Origin: Acidovorax sp. GBBC 1281
GTDB lineage: Bacteria; Pseudomonadota; Gammaproteobacteria; Burkholderiales; Burkholderiaceae_C
DNA: 64,000 nt
NCBI RefSeq assembly: GCF_028473645.1
Contig: NZ_CP097269.1
Coordinates: forward strand, 1,186,001 to 1,250,000
Direction: 5' to 3'
The notes beneath the pieces were generated by a model. That model worked only from the letters and a program-made list of their open reading frames with translations. It had not been told where the DNA came from and did no database searches. The translations under genes were made by a program, and so were the position numbers. Below, one piece after another: positions 55,465 to 64,000 of the stretch. Position 1 is the first letter of the stretch. Every line of letters begins with the position of its first letter.

Positions 55465-57495
55465 GTCACCGTGCAGTTCGCCGTCGCACTCGATGTGGGG
55501 CGCCGCCTCCACGAACAGGTCGCGTGCCGCGCGCATCTTGCGGGCCGAGGGGCGCGTGGACGAGCCGTAGTTGGAGTGCGACAGGAACGCCACCTTCGGC
55601 GGCAGGCCGAAGCGCTGCACTTCCTCGGCCGCCATCAGCGCGATCGCGGCCAGTTGCTCGGCATCGGGCGCCTCGTTGATGTACGTGTCGGCGATGAACA
55701 GCGTGTGCTGGTCCAGCGTGAGCGCGTTCACCGTGGCGAAGTCCGGCGTGCCTTCCTTCAGGCCGATCACCTGGCGCACATGCTCCAGGTGGTGGTCGAA
55801 GCGGCCCACCAGCCCGCACAGCAGCGCGTCGGCGTCGCCCAGGCGCACCATGAGCGCGCCGATCAGCGTGTTGGAGCGGCGCACCGCGGCCTTGGCGGCC
55901 TCGGGCGTGATGCCGTCGCGGCCCATGAGTTGGTGGTAGGCCTCCCAGTACTGGCGAAAGCGCGGATCGTCCTCGGGGTTGCAGATCTCCACGTCCTTGC
56001 CCGGCTGCAGCCGCAGGCCGGCCTTGGCGATGCGCGTGGCGATGACGGCGGGGCGGCCGATCAGGATCGGGCGCGCCAGGCCTTCGTCGACCGCCACCTG
56101 CGCCGCGCGCAGTACGCGGTCGTCCTCGCCCTCGGCATAGGCCACGCGCTGGGGCGCGGCCTTGGCGGCGGTGAAGACCGGGCGCATGAACATGCTGGTC
56201 TGGTAGACGAAGCGGGTGAGGCTTTCGCGGTAGGCCGCGTAGTCCTGGATGGGCCGCGTGGCCACGCCCGAGGCCTCGGCCGCCTTGGCCACGGCCGGGG
56301 CGATGCGCAGGATCAGGCGCACGTCGAAGGGCGTGGGGATGAGGTAGTCGGGGCCGAACGACAGCTCCTGGCCCGCATAGGCTGCGGCCACTTCGTCGCT
56401 CATCTCGGCCTTGGCGAGGTCGGCGATCTCGCGCACGCAGGCCAGCTTCATCTCCTGCGTGATCTTGGTCGCGCCGCAGTCGAGCGCGCCGCGGAAGATG
56501 TACGGAAAGCACAGCACGTTGTTGACCTGGTTCGGGTAGTCCGAACGGCCTGTGGCGATGATGCAGTCGGGGCGCACGGCCTTGGCCAGCTCGGGGCGGA
56601 TCTCGGGCTCGGGGTTGGCCAGGGCCAGGATGATCGGCTTGTCGGCCATGGTCTTGACCATCTCGGCCGTCAGCACGCCGGGGGCCGAGCAGCCCAGGAA
56701 CACGTCGGCGCCGTTGACCACGTCGGCCAGCGTGCGGGCCTCGGTCTTTTGCGCGTAGCGGGCCTTGGATTCGTCGAGGTGGGTCCGGCCGTCGTGGATC
56801 ACGCCCTTGGAGTCCACCACGAAGATGTGCTCGCGCTTCACGCCCAGGCCCACCATCACGTCCAGGCAGGCGATGGCGGCGGCGCCCGCGCCCGACACGG
56901 CCACCTTCACCGCGCCGATCTCCTTGCCCACCAGTTCCAGGCCGTTCAGCAGCGCGGCGCTGGAGATGATGGCCGTGCCGTGCTGGTCATCGTGGAACAC
57001 CGGGATGTTCAGGCGCTTGGAGAGTTCGCGCTCGATGTAGAAGCACTCGGGCGCCTTGATGTCTTCCAGGTTGATGCCGCCCAGCGTGGGCTCCAGCGAC
57101 GCGATGATCTCCACCAGCTTGTCGGGATCGCGCTCGGCCAGCTCGATGTCGAACACGTCCACGCCCGCGAACTTCTTGAACAGGCAGCCCTTGCCTTCCA
57201 TCACCGGCTTGCCGGCCAGCGGACCGATGTCGCCCAGGCCCAGCACGGCCGTGCCGTTGGTGATCACACCCACCAGGTTGCCGCGCGCCGTGTAGTCGAA
57301 CGCCAGCGACGGGTCGGCCTGGATGTCCAGGCAGGGGTAGGCCACGCCCGGCGAATAGGCCAGCGACAGGTCGCGCTGGTTGGACAGCGGCTTGGTCGGC
57401 GTGACCGAAATCTTGCCGCGGCTGGGGTTGCGGTGGTATTCGAGCGCGGCTTCGCGCAGGGCCTGCTCGGCTGCGGACAGTGTGTGTTGTGTCAT
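55195..57495 (-). CDS. maeB: NADP-dependent malic enzyme (MaeB type)
   Basis: 766 residues from the ATG at 57495. The N-terminal malic enzyme half (about 1-430) has [43 protein letters not shown] and the Rossmann segment [15 protein letters not shown]. The C-terminal half is phosphotransacetylase-like ([30 protein letters not shown]). This bifunctional layout is typical of proteobacterial MaeB; the C-terminal half is usually regulatory. The reaction is oxidative decarboxylation of malate to pyruvate with NADPH. Intact. Confidence 0.95.
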   Translation of the reverse strand: MTQHTLSAAEQALREAALEYHRNPSRGKISVTPTKPLSNQRDLSLAYSPGVAYPCLDIQADPSLAFDYTARGNLVGVITNGTAVLGLGDIGPLAGKPVMEGKGCLFKKFAGVDVFDIELAERDPDKLVEIIASLEPTLGGINLEDIKAPECFYIERELSKRLNIPVFHDDQHGTAIISSAALLNGLELVGKEIGAVKVAVSGAGAAAIACLDVMVGLGVKREHIFVVDSKGVIHDGRTHLDESKARYAQKTEARTLADVVNGADVFLGCSAPGVLTAEMVKTMADKPIILALANPEPEIRPELAKAVRPDCIIATGRSDYPNQVNNVLCFPYIFRGALDCGATKITQEMKLACVREIADLAKAEMSDEVAAAYAGQELSFGPDYLIPTPFDVRLILRIAPAVAKAAEASGVATRPIQDYAAYRESLTRFVYQTSMFMRPVFTAAKAAPQRVAYAEGEDDRVLRAAQVAVDEGLARPILIGRPAVIATRIAKAGLRLQPGKDVEICNPEDDPRFRQYWEAYHQLMGRDGITPEAAKAAVRRSNTLIGALMVRLGDADALLCGLVGRFDHHLEHVRQVIGLKEGTPDFATVNALTLDQHTLFIADTYINEAPDAEQLAAIALMAAEEVQRFGLPPKVAFLSHSNYGSSTRPSARKMRAARDLFVEAAPHIECDGELHGDSALSEKIRHTALLEGTLSGSANVLICPNLDAANILFNVLKTTGSHGTTIGPILLGAAASAHVLTPSSTVRRVVNMTALAAANAAAAKSR

Positions 57496-57654
57496 GGATG
57501 GAGATCCTAGGGAGAAATGCGCAGGGAGCTTACTCCAAGCGGGGCGCGGAAATCCTCCCTGCCAATGCGGATTGCGCATGGCGTGCAACGCGTTCGCAAA
57601 GGCCCGCGCGATGGCGCCGCCATGGTGTCGACATCGCGCCGCCATCGCACTGCT

Positions 57655-59421
57655 TCAGAAGCTTTCCCACTCTTCCTGGCTGCCTTTCGGGGGAAGTGCG
57701 CGCGGCACGGCCCGTGCCGGCGCAGGCCGTGGTGCCGCCGCCCTGGCGTGGGGGAGGGCGCGGGCCGGCTGGCTGCGATGCACAGGCGCCTCGCGCGGGC
57801 GCAGGAGCGGGGCATGCGCCTTGGCCGCAGCCGGCGGTGCCGAAGGCAGGGGCGCGGCTTCGTCGAGCTTGAAGACGCCCACGGCGGCCACCAGCTGCTT
57901 GACCTGCTGGTCGAGGCTGTCGGCCGCTGCCGCGGATTCCTCCACCAGGGCCGCGTTCTGCTGCGTCACCTGGTCGAGCTGCATCACGGCTTCGTTGATC
58001 TGGCTGATGCCCGAGGTCTGCTCCTGGGTCGCCGACGTGATCTCCTGGATCAGGTGGCTCACTCGCTGGACCTGTCCGACGATGTCCTCCATGGAGGTGC
58101 CCGCCGCATTGACGAGCTGGCTTCCGTTGGCCACCTTGTCCACGCTGTCGTTGATGAGCGTCTTGATCCCCTTGGCGGCTTCGGCGCTCTTTTGGGCGAG
58201 GCTGCGGACCTCGCTGGCCACCACCGCGAAACCGCGGCCTTGCTCGCCGGCCCGGGCCGCCTCGACGGCGGCATTGAGGGCCAGGATGTTGGTCTGGAAC
58301 GCGATGCCGTCGATGACGCCGATGATGTCGGCGATCCGCTGGGACGAGTGGTTGATCTCCCCCATCATCGACACGACCTGCCCGACCACTTCGCCACCCT
58401 TTTGCGCGGCCTGGCTGGCGGACTGGGCCAGTTGCGCGGCCTGCTTGGCGGTGTCCGCGCTGCTCATCACCGTGCTGGTCAGCTCCTCCATGGAGGCGGC
58501 GGTCTCCTCCAGGTTGCTCGCCTGCTCTTCGGTGCGTTGCGACAGGTCGGCGTTGCCGGTGGCGATCTGGGGCGCGCCCACGGCGATGTTGCCGCTGCTG
58601 GCGCGCACCGTGCCGACCACCTCGCGCAGCGAGGTTTGCATGGTCTGCATGGCCGCCACCACGCTGCCCGGGGCGGCGCGGGAGGTGTCGATGGGGAAGG
58701 TCAGATTTCCCTGCGCGATGGCACCGGCCACCCCTGCCACATCGGCGGGCTCGCCGCCCAGCTGGCGCGTGAGCCCCCGCGTGAGCAGGACGCCGATCAG
58801 GATGCCCAGGACCACGCCGCCGATCGTGAGGCAGATGAGGATGAGGCGCACCTGGAGGTAGATCTCGGTCGTCTTGTCGTTCAGGCTCTTGGCATTGCTG
58901 CGCTTGCGTTCGACGATCTGTCCCAGCAGCTCGTCGGCCTTGTCGGCGAGCTGCCTGACTTCGTGGATTCTGGTCACCGAGGCGCGCGTGTTCGCCAATT
59001 CTTCCGTCTGCAGCAGCGCGAGGACGGATTGAATGCCATCGTCGTAGGCCTTGGCGGCTTTCTGGCTCTCGGCCACCAGGGCCTTGCCCTGTTCCGTCAC
59101 GGAGAAGTTGCCTGTCTTGTTCAGCGATTCGTGCATCGCCTTCAAGCGGGCCTGCACCGATTCCGTGTGGGTACGCCGCTCCTCCTGCGTCGATGCGAGG
59201 AGGGCATTGCGAATTGCCCGGCCTGCAGCGATGAGCTGGATATTGGCGTCCGCCGCATGGGACAGGCCGACCACCTCGCGCTCGTACATCAGGTCGGCCA
59301 GGTCATTGATCTCACTGGATCGCAGGATGCCGGTCGTGCCGATCAACGCGCCGATCGCCGCGACTGCCAGGAAGCCAGCGGTCAGCTTGGTGCCGACCTT
59401 CATTCGTGTAAACCATTCCAT
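57655..59421 (-). CDS. Methyl-accepting chemotaxis protein
   Basis: 588 residues. TM1 lies at about 10-32 ([20 protein letters not shown]), followed by a periplasmic four-helix-bundle ligand domain (about 33-190), TM2 ([21 protein letters not shown], about 193-215), HAMP, and the cytoplasmic signalling domain. The hairpin tip is [31 protein letters not shown] (segment around 365-410; read here in parts). A Pro/Ala-rich tether ends in EEWESF, a CheR/CheB-binding pentapeptide of NWETF type. The ligand is unknown. It is monocistronic. Confidence 0.94.
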   Translation of the reverse strand: MEWFTRMKVGTKLTAGFLAVAAIGALIGTTGILRSSEINDLADLMYEREVVGLSHAADANIQLIAAGRAIRNALLASTQEERRTHTESVQARLKAMHESLNKTGNFSVTEQGKALVAESQKAAKAYDDGIQSVLALLQTEELANTRASVTRIHEVRQLADKADELLGQIVERKRSNAKSLNDKTTEIYLQVRLILICLTIGGVVLGILIGVLLTRGLTRQLGGEPADVAGVAGAIAQGNLTFPIDTSRAAPGSVVAAMQTMQTSLREVVGTVRASSGNIAVGAPQIATGNADLSQRTEEQASNLEETAASMEELTSTVMSSADTAKQAAQLAQSASQAAQKGGEVVGQVVSMMGEINHSSQRIADIIGVIDGIAFQTNILALNAAVEAARAGEQGRGFAVVASEVRSLAQKSAEAAKGIKTLINDSVDKVANGSQLVNAAGTSMEDIVGQVQRVSHLIQEITSATQEQTSGISQINEAVMQLDQVTQQNAALVEESAAAADSLDQQVKQLVAAVGVFKLDEAAPLPSAPPAAAKAHAPLLRPREAPVHRSQPARALPHARAAAPRPAPARAVPRALPPKGSQEEWESF

Positions 59422-59654
59422 TTTCGGAGTCCGTTGGGATTGTCAAAGACCAGCGGTGGCGCTGGCGACGCATTGGATTGCCGCAGGAATGGCCCAGGCC
59501 TCGTGAGCACTGGGTGGAGGGGCGTTGATTCACGAGGCGCCGTGACGCGCCTCGTGCAAGCAAGGTCGAGAGCCGCTTTTGTCTTTTGTCGTTGTTGGAG
59601 CCGATGGCAAAGCCTTGCAGGGACACATCGCGGGACCGTGCCAATGCCTGCGTA

Positions 59655-59695
59655 ACCAATAGTTTCAAATCCTATCAGAAATGAAACCGATTGGT
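59655..59695. repeat. Long imperfect inverted repeat in the MCP-tetR gap
   Basis: ACCAATAGTTTCA (59655-59667) is mirrored by TGAAACCGATTGGT (59682-59695), separated by 14 bases. It is the only structured feature in the 394-bp gap 59422-59815 between the chemoreceptor start and the tetR stop; the rest of the gap holds no gene I can support. It may be an operator or a transcription terminator for tetR. Confidence 0.45.
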
Positions 59696-59815
59696 GTCAT
59701 TAATGGCAATGCCTGTCAGCACGGAGCAACAAACGGAAGCGGTTGAAGTCCTGGTGCGCCCCGCACAGGCGCACGTGGAAAGGCCGCAGCGGTTGCCGCG
59801 ACAGGTCGCCGGCGA

Positions 59816-60469
59816 TCAGGTGGCGCGGCAGCCGGCCAGGAAAACCGCCACGGACCGGTGCATGAGATGCGCCTGCTCTTCGGGCGATCCGGGATGCATC
59901 GCGAAGGCCGCCAGGTTCTGCGCCGGCGACGAGATCAGGCTGGCGAACACCTTCGCCAGGGTGGGCAAGTCATCCACCACCATGGCTTCACTGGCGAACA
60001 GAGCCGCCAGATGCTGTGCCAGAAGCGCCAGGTATTGCTCGATCAATCCATGGACCAGCGGGGCCAGCTCCGGGTGCAGCGCGATGCCGTGGATGGCGAA
60101 CCGAAGCCAGTTCTGCATGCCCGGGTGCAGCAGCGTGGCATTCATTTCCAGGCCGATCCGCACCAGCTTGTCCTGCAGGGCCAGGCCGGGCGCGAACTGC
60201 AAATCGAGCTGCAATGCGGGCAGCGCGGCGGTCGCCAGCACCTCGCGCAGCAGGTTTTCCTTCGACTCGAATCGGGTGTAGATGGTGCGCTTCGTCACGC
60301 CTGCCGCGGTGGCGATGGCTTCCATGCTGGTGCCCGCGTAGCCATGCTCCAGCATGAGGGCGGACGCGACATCGACAATGATCTGGCGCAGTTCCTGCGC
60401 GCGCTGGACGCTGGGGCGTCCGAGGGGGGAGCGGCCGACTGACGGGGCGCGACCTTCGGTGGGGGGCAT
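59816..60469 (-). CDS. TetR/AcrR-family transcriptional regulator
   Basis: 217 residues. The N-terminal helix-turn-helix (about 25-75) is classical: LRQIIVDVASALMLEHGYAGTSMEAIA followed by AAGVTKRTIYTRFESKENLLREV. The C-terminal ligand domain (about 90-215), with LRFAIHGIALHPELAPLVH, is of TetR_C type often found near efflux pump genes. No pump or other target gene is adjacent. A Pro/Arg-rich 25-residue N-terminal tail precedes the domain, so a later start is possible. Confidence 0.88.
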   Translation of the reverse strand: MPPTEGRAPSVGRSPLGRPSVQRAQELRQIIVDVASALMLEHGYAGTSMEAIATAAGVTKRTIYTRFESKENLLREVLATAALPALQLDLQFAPGLALQDKLVRIGLEMNATLLHPGMQNWLRFAIHGIALHPELAPLVHGLIEQYLALLAQHLAALFASEAMVVDDLPTLAKVFASLISSPAQNLAAFAMHPGSPEEQAHLMHRSVAVFLAGCRAT

Positions 60470-60614
60470 GGTGGCGGGTCGTGTCTGTCGCTGTGGGGCA
60501 CGAATGCTACGCCCGCGCCGCCCATGCCGCCTGGGGAACTGCCTCTAAACGGAGATGGGATGGCGAACCGGTGGCGCGCCCGGTGGGCTCGCGAGTGCGC
60601 ATCAGCCCCGGGAA

Positions 60615-61310
60615 TCAGCCCCGCGTGCCGTCCCGCGCCGGCAGCGGCGCCAGCGAGTCGCGCAGGCGGTCGTGCGTGCGGGGCGCCTGCGAATCGAGCG
60701 CCTGCTCCACATGCCCGATGTGCGCCAGCATGCGCTCGCGCGCCAGGGCCGTGTCGCCGCGCTCGAGGGCCTCGACGATGGCGGCGTGCTCGGCGCACGA
60801 CTGGCTGGCCTCGTGGCGCGACTGGTAGAGCGAGGCGGCCAGCGTGGTGCGCGCGGTGAGGTCACGCAGGATGCCGCTCAGGCTGCGGTGGCCCAGGGCT
60901 TCGGCCAGGCACACGTGGAAGTCGGCCAGCAGAAAAGCCCGGGTGGCGGCATCCGCATCGTCGATGGCCTGCTGCTCCTGCGCGATGTGCTGGCGCAGCC
61001 GGCGCACCACCGCCTGCAGCGGCCGCCCGGCTTCGGCCAGAATGCCGGATTCCACGATGCGCCGCGCCGAGAAGGCATCGCGGGCGTCTTCCACCGAAGG
61101 CTCCACCACGTACCAGCCCCGGCGTGGCCGCACCTCGACGAAGCCGCGCGCCTGCAGTTGCATGAGCGCCTCGCGCACCAGGGTGCGGCTCACGCCGAAC
61201 AGGGTGGCCAGCGCCTGCTCGCCCAGCCGCTCGCCGGGGGCGAGCTTTTGCGCCAGGATGGATTCCACCACCTGCTGGGCGATCTGGGTCTGGCTGCTGG
61301 CACCGTTCAT
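60615..61310 (-). CDS. GntR-family regulator, FadR/FCD subfamily
   Basis: 231 residues from the ATG at 61310; a TTG at 61319 is less likely. The winged helix (about 10-75) has QIAQQVVESILAQKLAPGERL and LFGVSRTLVREALMQLQARGFVEVRPRRGWYV. The FCD ligand domain (about 80-220) carries the conserved Asp/His metal-site pattern (ADFHVCLAEALGH, SCAEHAAIVEALERGD). FCD regulators sense small organic acids and often control sugar-acid or amino-acid catabolism. No target operon is adjacent. Confidence 0.9.
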   Translation of the reverse strand: MNGASSQTQIAQQVVESILAQKLAPGERLGEQALATLFGVSRTLVREALMQLQARGFVEVRPRRGWYVVEPSVEDARDAFSARRIVESGILAEAGRPLQAVVRRLRQHIAQEQQAIDDADAATRAFLLADFHVCLAEALGHRSLSGILRDLTARTTLAASLYQSRHEASQSCAEHAAIVEALERGDTALARERMLAHIGHVEQALDSQAPRTHDRLRDSLAPLPARDGTRG

Positions 61311-61342
61311 GGTGGGCAAGGGGCGGTGCCGGCCGTCGCTTT

Positions 61343-63133
61343 TCAGCGTGGCAGGGCGAGGGGCGTCGCGCCGCCGTGGCCTGCGGCGTGCTTGTCCAGC
61401 GTGAAGCCGGCCACGGTGCGCGAGAGGTTGTGCGCCTGCTCGTTGAGCACGCCCGAGGCGGCGGTGGACTCCTCGACCAGCGCGGCGTTCTGCTGCGTGG
61501 CGCGGTCCATCTCGGCGACGGCCTGGTTGATCTGGCCGATGCCGGCGCTCTGCTCGGTCATCGAGCTGTTGATCTCGCCGATGATCTGCGTGACGCGCTG
61601 GATGCTGTCCACGATCTCGCCCATGGTTTCGCCCGCCGCGCGCACGCGCTGGGTGCCGGTCGTCACGCTCACGCCGGACGCGTCGATGAGGGTCTTGATC
61701 TCCTTGGCCGCCGTGGCGCTGCGGTGCGCGAGGCTGCGCACCTCGCTCGCGACCACCGCGAAGCCCCGGCCGTTTTCGCCGGCACGGGCGGCCTCCACCG
61801 CGGCGTTCAGGGCCAGGATGTTGGTCTGGAAGGCGATGGAATCGATCACGCCGATGATCTCGCCGATCTTGGACGAGGCCTTGGAGATCTCGTCCATGGT
61901 GCTGACCGCGCTGGCCACCACCTCGCCGCCCTTGCTCGCCGATGCGCTGGCCGACGTGGCCAGGCGCGTGGCCTGCGCCGCCGCCTCGGCGGACTGCTTG
62001 ACGGTGACGGTCAACTGCGACAGCGAAGCCGAGGTCTCCTGCAGGTTGCTGGCCGAAGTCTCGGTGCGGTTGGACAGGTCGTGGTTGCCTGCCTTGATTT
62101 CGTCGGTCGCCGTCTTCATCGATTCCACGCCGTGGCGCACGTCCTGCAGCACGGTGCTGATCTTGTCCACGAAGGCATTGAACGACGAGGCGATCTGCGC
62201 CACCTCGTCGTTGCCGGAGACGGGCAGGCGGTGCGTCAGGTCGCCGCCGCCGGAGCCCACCTCGTCCATGGCATCGCGCACCTCGGACAGCCGGCGGAAC
62301 GACTTGGCGGTGAGCATCGCGCCCACGGCCGCGGCCAGCACCGCCAGCAACACGATGGCCACGGCCAGCGTCTGCAGCACGCTCTTGAGGCCGGTGGTCG
62401 CCTCGGCCTTGTCCAGCGCCACGATCAGCGACCAGTCGGTGCCCTGCACCGGGCGGGCCTTGAGCAGCTTCGCGCTGCCGTTGAGTTCCACCTCCATGGG
62501 CCGCGTGGCGTTGGCGAGCGAGGCCACGGCGGCGGGGGTGAGCAGGGGCGACAGCTCGGACACCGGCTTGAGGCTGAGCTTGGCGTCCGCGTGGGCCAGG
62601 ATCTGCCCGTCGCTGTTCACCACGAAACCCAGGCTGCTCGGCGTGGGACGGATCGCGGCCACCACCTCGCGCACGCCCTCCAGCGGCACGGCGCCATTGA
62701 CCACGCCCTGCAGTGCGCCCGCGCGCAGCAGCGGCGCCACGAAGGCGACGTACGGCACCCCGGTGGACGAGTCGCCGTACGGCTTGGTCACCGTGAGCTT
62801 GCCGGCCTGCACCGCCGCCTTGTACCAGGGGCGTGCCGTCGGGTCATAGCCGGCGGGGGTCTGCGTGGTGGACTTGAAGGTCTTGTCCTCCCAGCCCACG
62901 GTCGTGATCGGAAACCCGTTGGCCTTGCCCATCAGGGCCACGAAGCCCTGCGGATCGCCCTGCTCCACGACCGCCGCGGTGGCGTTCACGGCGGCCGCCT
63001 TGGCGGACACCCACTGGTCGATGGCCATCGTGTTGCCCGCCGTGATGGCGTCCAGGTCCTGCTCGATGGTCTCGAACGTGTTGGCGCGGGTGATGGAGTA
63101 GGTGGCGGCACCGGTCACCGCCAGGGCACAGAC
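61343..63133 (-). pseudogene. dCache chemoreceptor, N-terminus removed by IS5-family insertion
   Basis: About 595 codons remain, entered from the IS at 63134, so the cytoplasmic start and part of TM1 are lost (the frame reads [18 protein letters not shown] just inside). The dCache ligand domain contains [12 protein letters not shown] and KPYGDSSTG, the Tyr-Arg-Trp-Tyr...Tyr-x-Asp pattern of amino-acid-binding dCache receptors. The last conserved Asp expected in the GVVGxD segment reads Ala (GVVNGAVPL). TM2 ([17 protein letters not shown]), HAMP and the signalling hairpin [20 protein letters not shown] follow; no C-terminal pentapeptide is visible. Function is probably abolished unless the missing part is supplied. 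Confidence 0.85.
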
Positions 63134-64000
63134 GGGAGCCTCTCACAACCCCATGTTTGACGAATCCGAATAGGGAGGAGTGGGCGCCAGTAGCCGTTTG
63201 AGCGTGATGAGGCCCAGCAACGGTCTGCGCCTGGGTGCATGAGGGGCCTTGCAGGCCCGGTGGCTCAGGCTTTCACCGTTTGCAGGCGCACTTGTGCCTT
63301 GCCAGTGGCGGGCTTGAAGAAAGCATCCACGCCCCGATGCAGGAACCAGGCCAGTCGCTTCATGTTGTAGCAGGCGGCCATCATCGTCATCCCCACCGTG
63401 GCGCGCGCCTGTCCGATGGTGCGCACGAACTTGCCCCCCAGGTGGCGGATACCGGCGAACACGTGCTCCACCTTGGCTCGTTTCTTTGCGATGCGCTGGT
63501 TGCGCCCCTTCTGGCATTCGCTCTGTGGTCGGCCCGCCTGCGCACGGCGCTGCATCGCATCCACGAATCCCAGCACTTTCAGCATCTGGCACCTTTGGCG
63601 GCTCGGGTAGGCTTTGTCCGCATGCACTGCCCGCCCGGTGTTGTGCATGTCCAGCACCTCATCGAAGTGGTGCCCGTCGTGCTCGCTGGCCGTGCCCGTG
63701 GCGAGGCGGCGGATGAAGCCGTGCTTGAGGTCCACGCTCACGCTGAGCTTGTAGCCGAAGTGGCTTTTGCCGTGCTTCTTCGTGTGCGTGGCCTCCACAT
63801 CCTTTTGCCTGCGTCGCGCTTGGCTCCAGTCCGGCTGCCCGCCTTGTGCCAGCGTTCGCCGCTCCTGCTGGCCGATGTGCTGTCGGGGCGCGGGCACCAG
63901 CGTGGCATCAATGGCCTGCCCGCCCCGGGCGATGTAGCCGTGGCGCTGCAGTTGGGCATCCACCCCCTGGAACAAGGCCGTTGCCCCGCCCACGCCAAGG
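63134..64000 (-). mobile_element. IS5-family element, copy 5 (runs off the window)
   Basis: It begins GGGAGCCTCTCACAACC at 63134, the same terminus as the other minus-orientation copies, and matches them to the window end (867 of 1282 bp). It interrupts the dCache chemoreceptor gene. The left flank is AGAC; the other flank lies outside. Confidence 0.93.
63265..64000 (-). CDS. IS5-family DDE transposase (copy 5, partial at window edge)
   Basis: The C-terminal ~245 residues of the same transposase, including all three acidic residues (IDATLVP, HADKAYPS, KVEHVFAG). The N-terminus lies beyond the window. Confidence 0.92.
   Translation of the reverse strand, partial: LGVGGATALFQGVDAQLQRHGYIARGGQAIDATLVPAPRQHIGQQERRTLAQGGQPDWSQARRRQKDVEATHTKKHGKSHFGYKLSVSVDLKHGFIRRLATGTASEHDGHHFDEVLDMHNTGRAVHADKAYPSRQRCQMLKVLGFVDAMQRRAQAGRPQSECQKGRNQRIAKKRAKVEHVFAGIRHLGGKFVRTIGQARATVGMTMMAACYNMKRLAWFLHRGVDAFFKPATGKAQVRLQTVKA

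Overview
The window is high-GC betaproteobacterial DNA that looks like a plant-associated Acidovorax/Paracidovorax (Comamonadaceae). That guess rests on the housekeeping proteins, HrpX-type PIP-box promoters driving effector-like genes, a galacturonate-type sugar-acid operon, and very heavy insertion-sequence load. Assignments were made by reading motifs; no database search was possible.

Layout. 1-4640: sugar-acid operon (lgoD-like dehydrogenase, uxaB-like, uxaA, kdgK) that would take L-galactonate/tagaturonate to 2-keto-3-deoxy-6-phosphogluconate. 4810-10183: an IS5-family element, an SDR gene, a frameshifted hydroxypyruvate isomerase gene and two IS903-group elements. 10254-11785: a perfect PIP box and a nicotianamine-synthase-like candidate type III effector, cut at its 3' end by nested IS5-family copies. 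13579-15066: a tyrosine integrase beside tRNA-Ser(CGA). 15117-24156: a normal core block (methyltransferase, serS, PLP dehydratase, CBS protein, CNNM/CorC protein, ispH-fkpB, radC).

24339-46112: an accessory region built around a type VI secretion VgrG/Rhs cassette: vgrG, DUF6484-like and DUF2169 proteins, two partner proteins, and a 1626-residue PAAR-Rhs effector with a deaminase-like tip and an immunity gene. It is followed by displaced Rhs tips: an HNH-like nuclease with a SUFU-type immunity protein, a NucA/NucB-like nuclease with a SMI1/KNR4-type immunity protein, an IS-broken membrane protein and an IS-truncated rhs remnant. The tips and immunity genes are AT-rich against a GC-rich core, typical of polymorphic toxins that exchange tips by recombination.

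47234-55464: further HrpX-type candidates: an F-box protein with a plant-kinase-like acylation N-terminus (MGNACC), a HELIH metalloprotease of NleD/HopH1/XopG type, and a very large Ser/Pro-rich protein, each preceded by TTCGN-N15-TTCGN. An NMT1-type ABC transporter sits among them. 55195-64000: maeB, two chemoreceptors, a TetR and a GntR regulator; the second chemoreceptor is broken by another IS5-family copy running off the window.

IS5-family copies (four complete 1282-bp copies, one partial, one at the edge) and IS903-group copies (three plus a remnant) explain most broken genes. A ~35-bp interspersed repeat occurs both between genes and inside the rhs reading frames.
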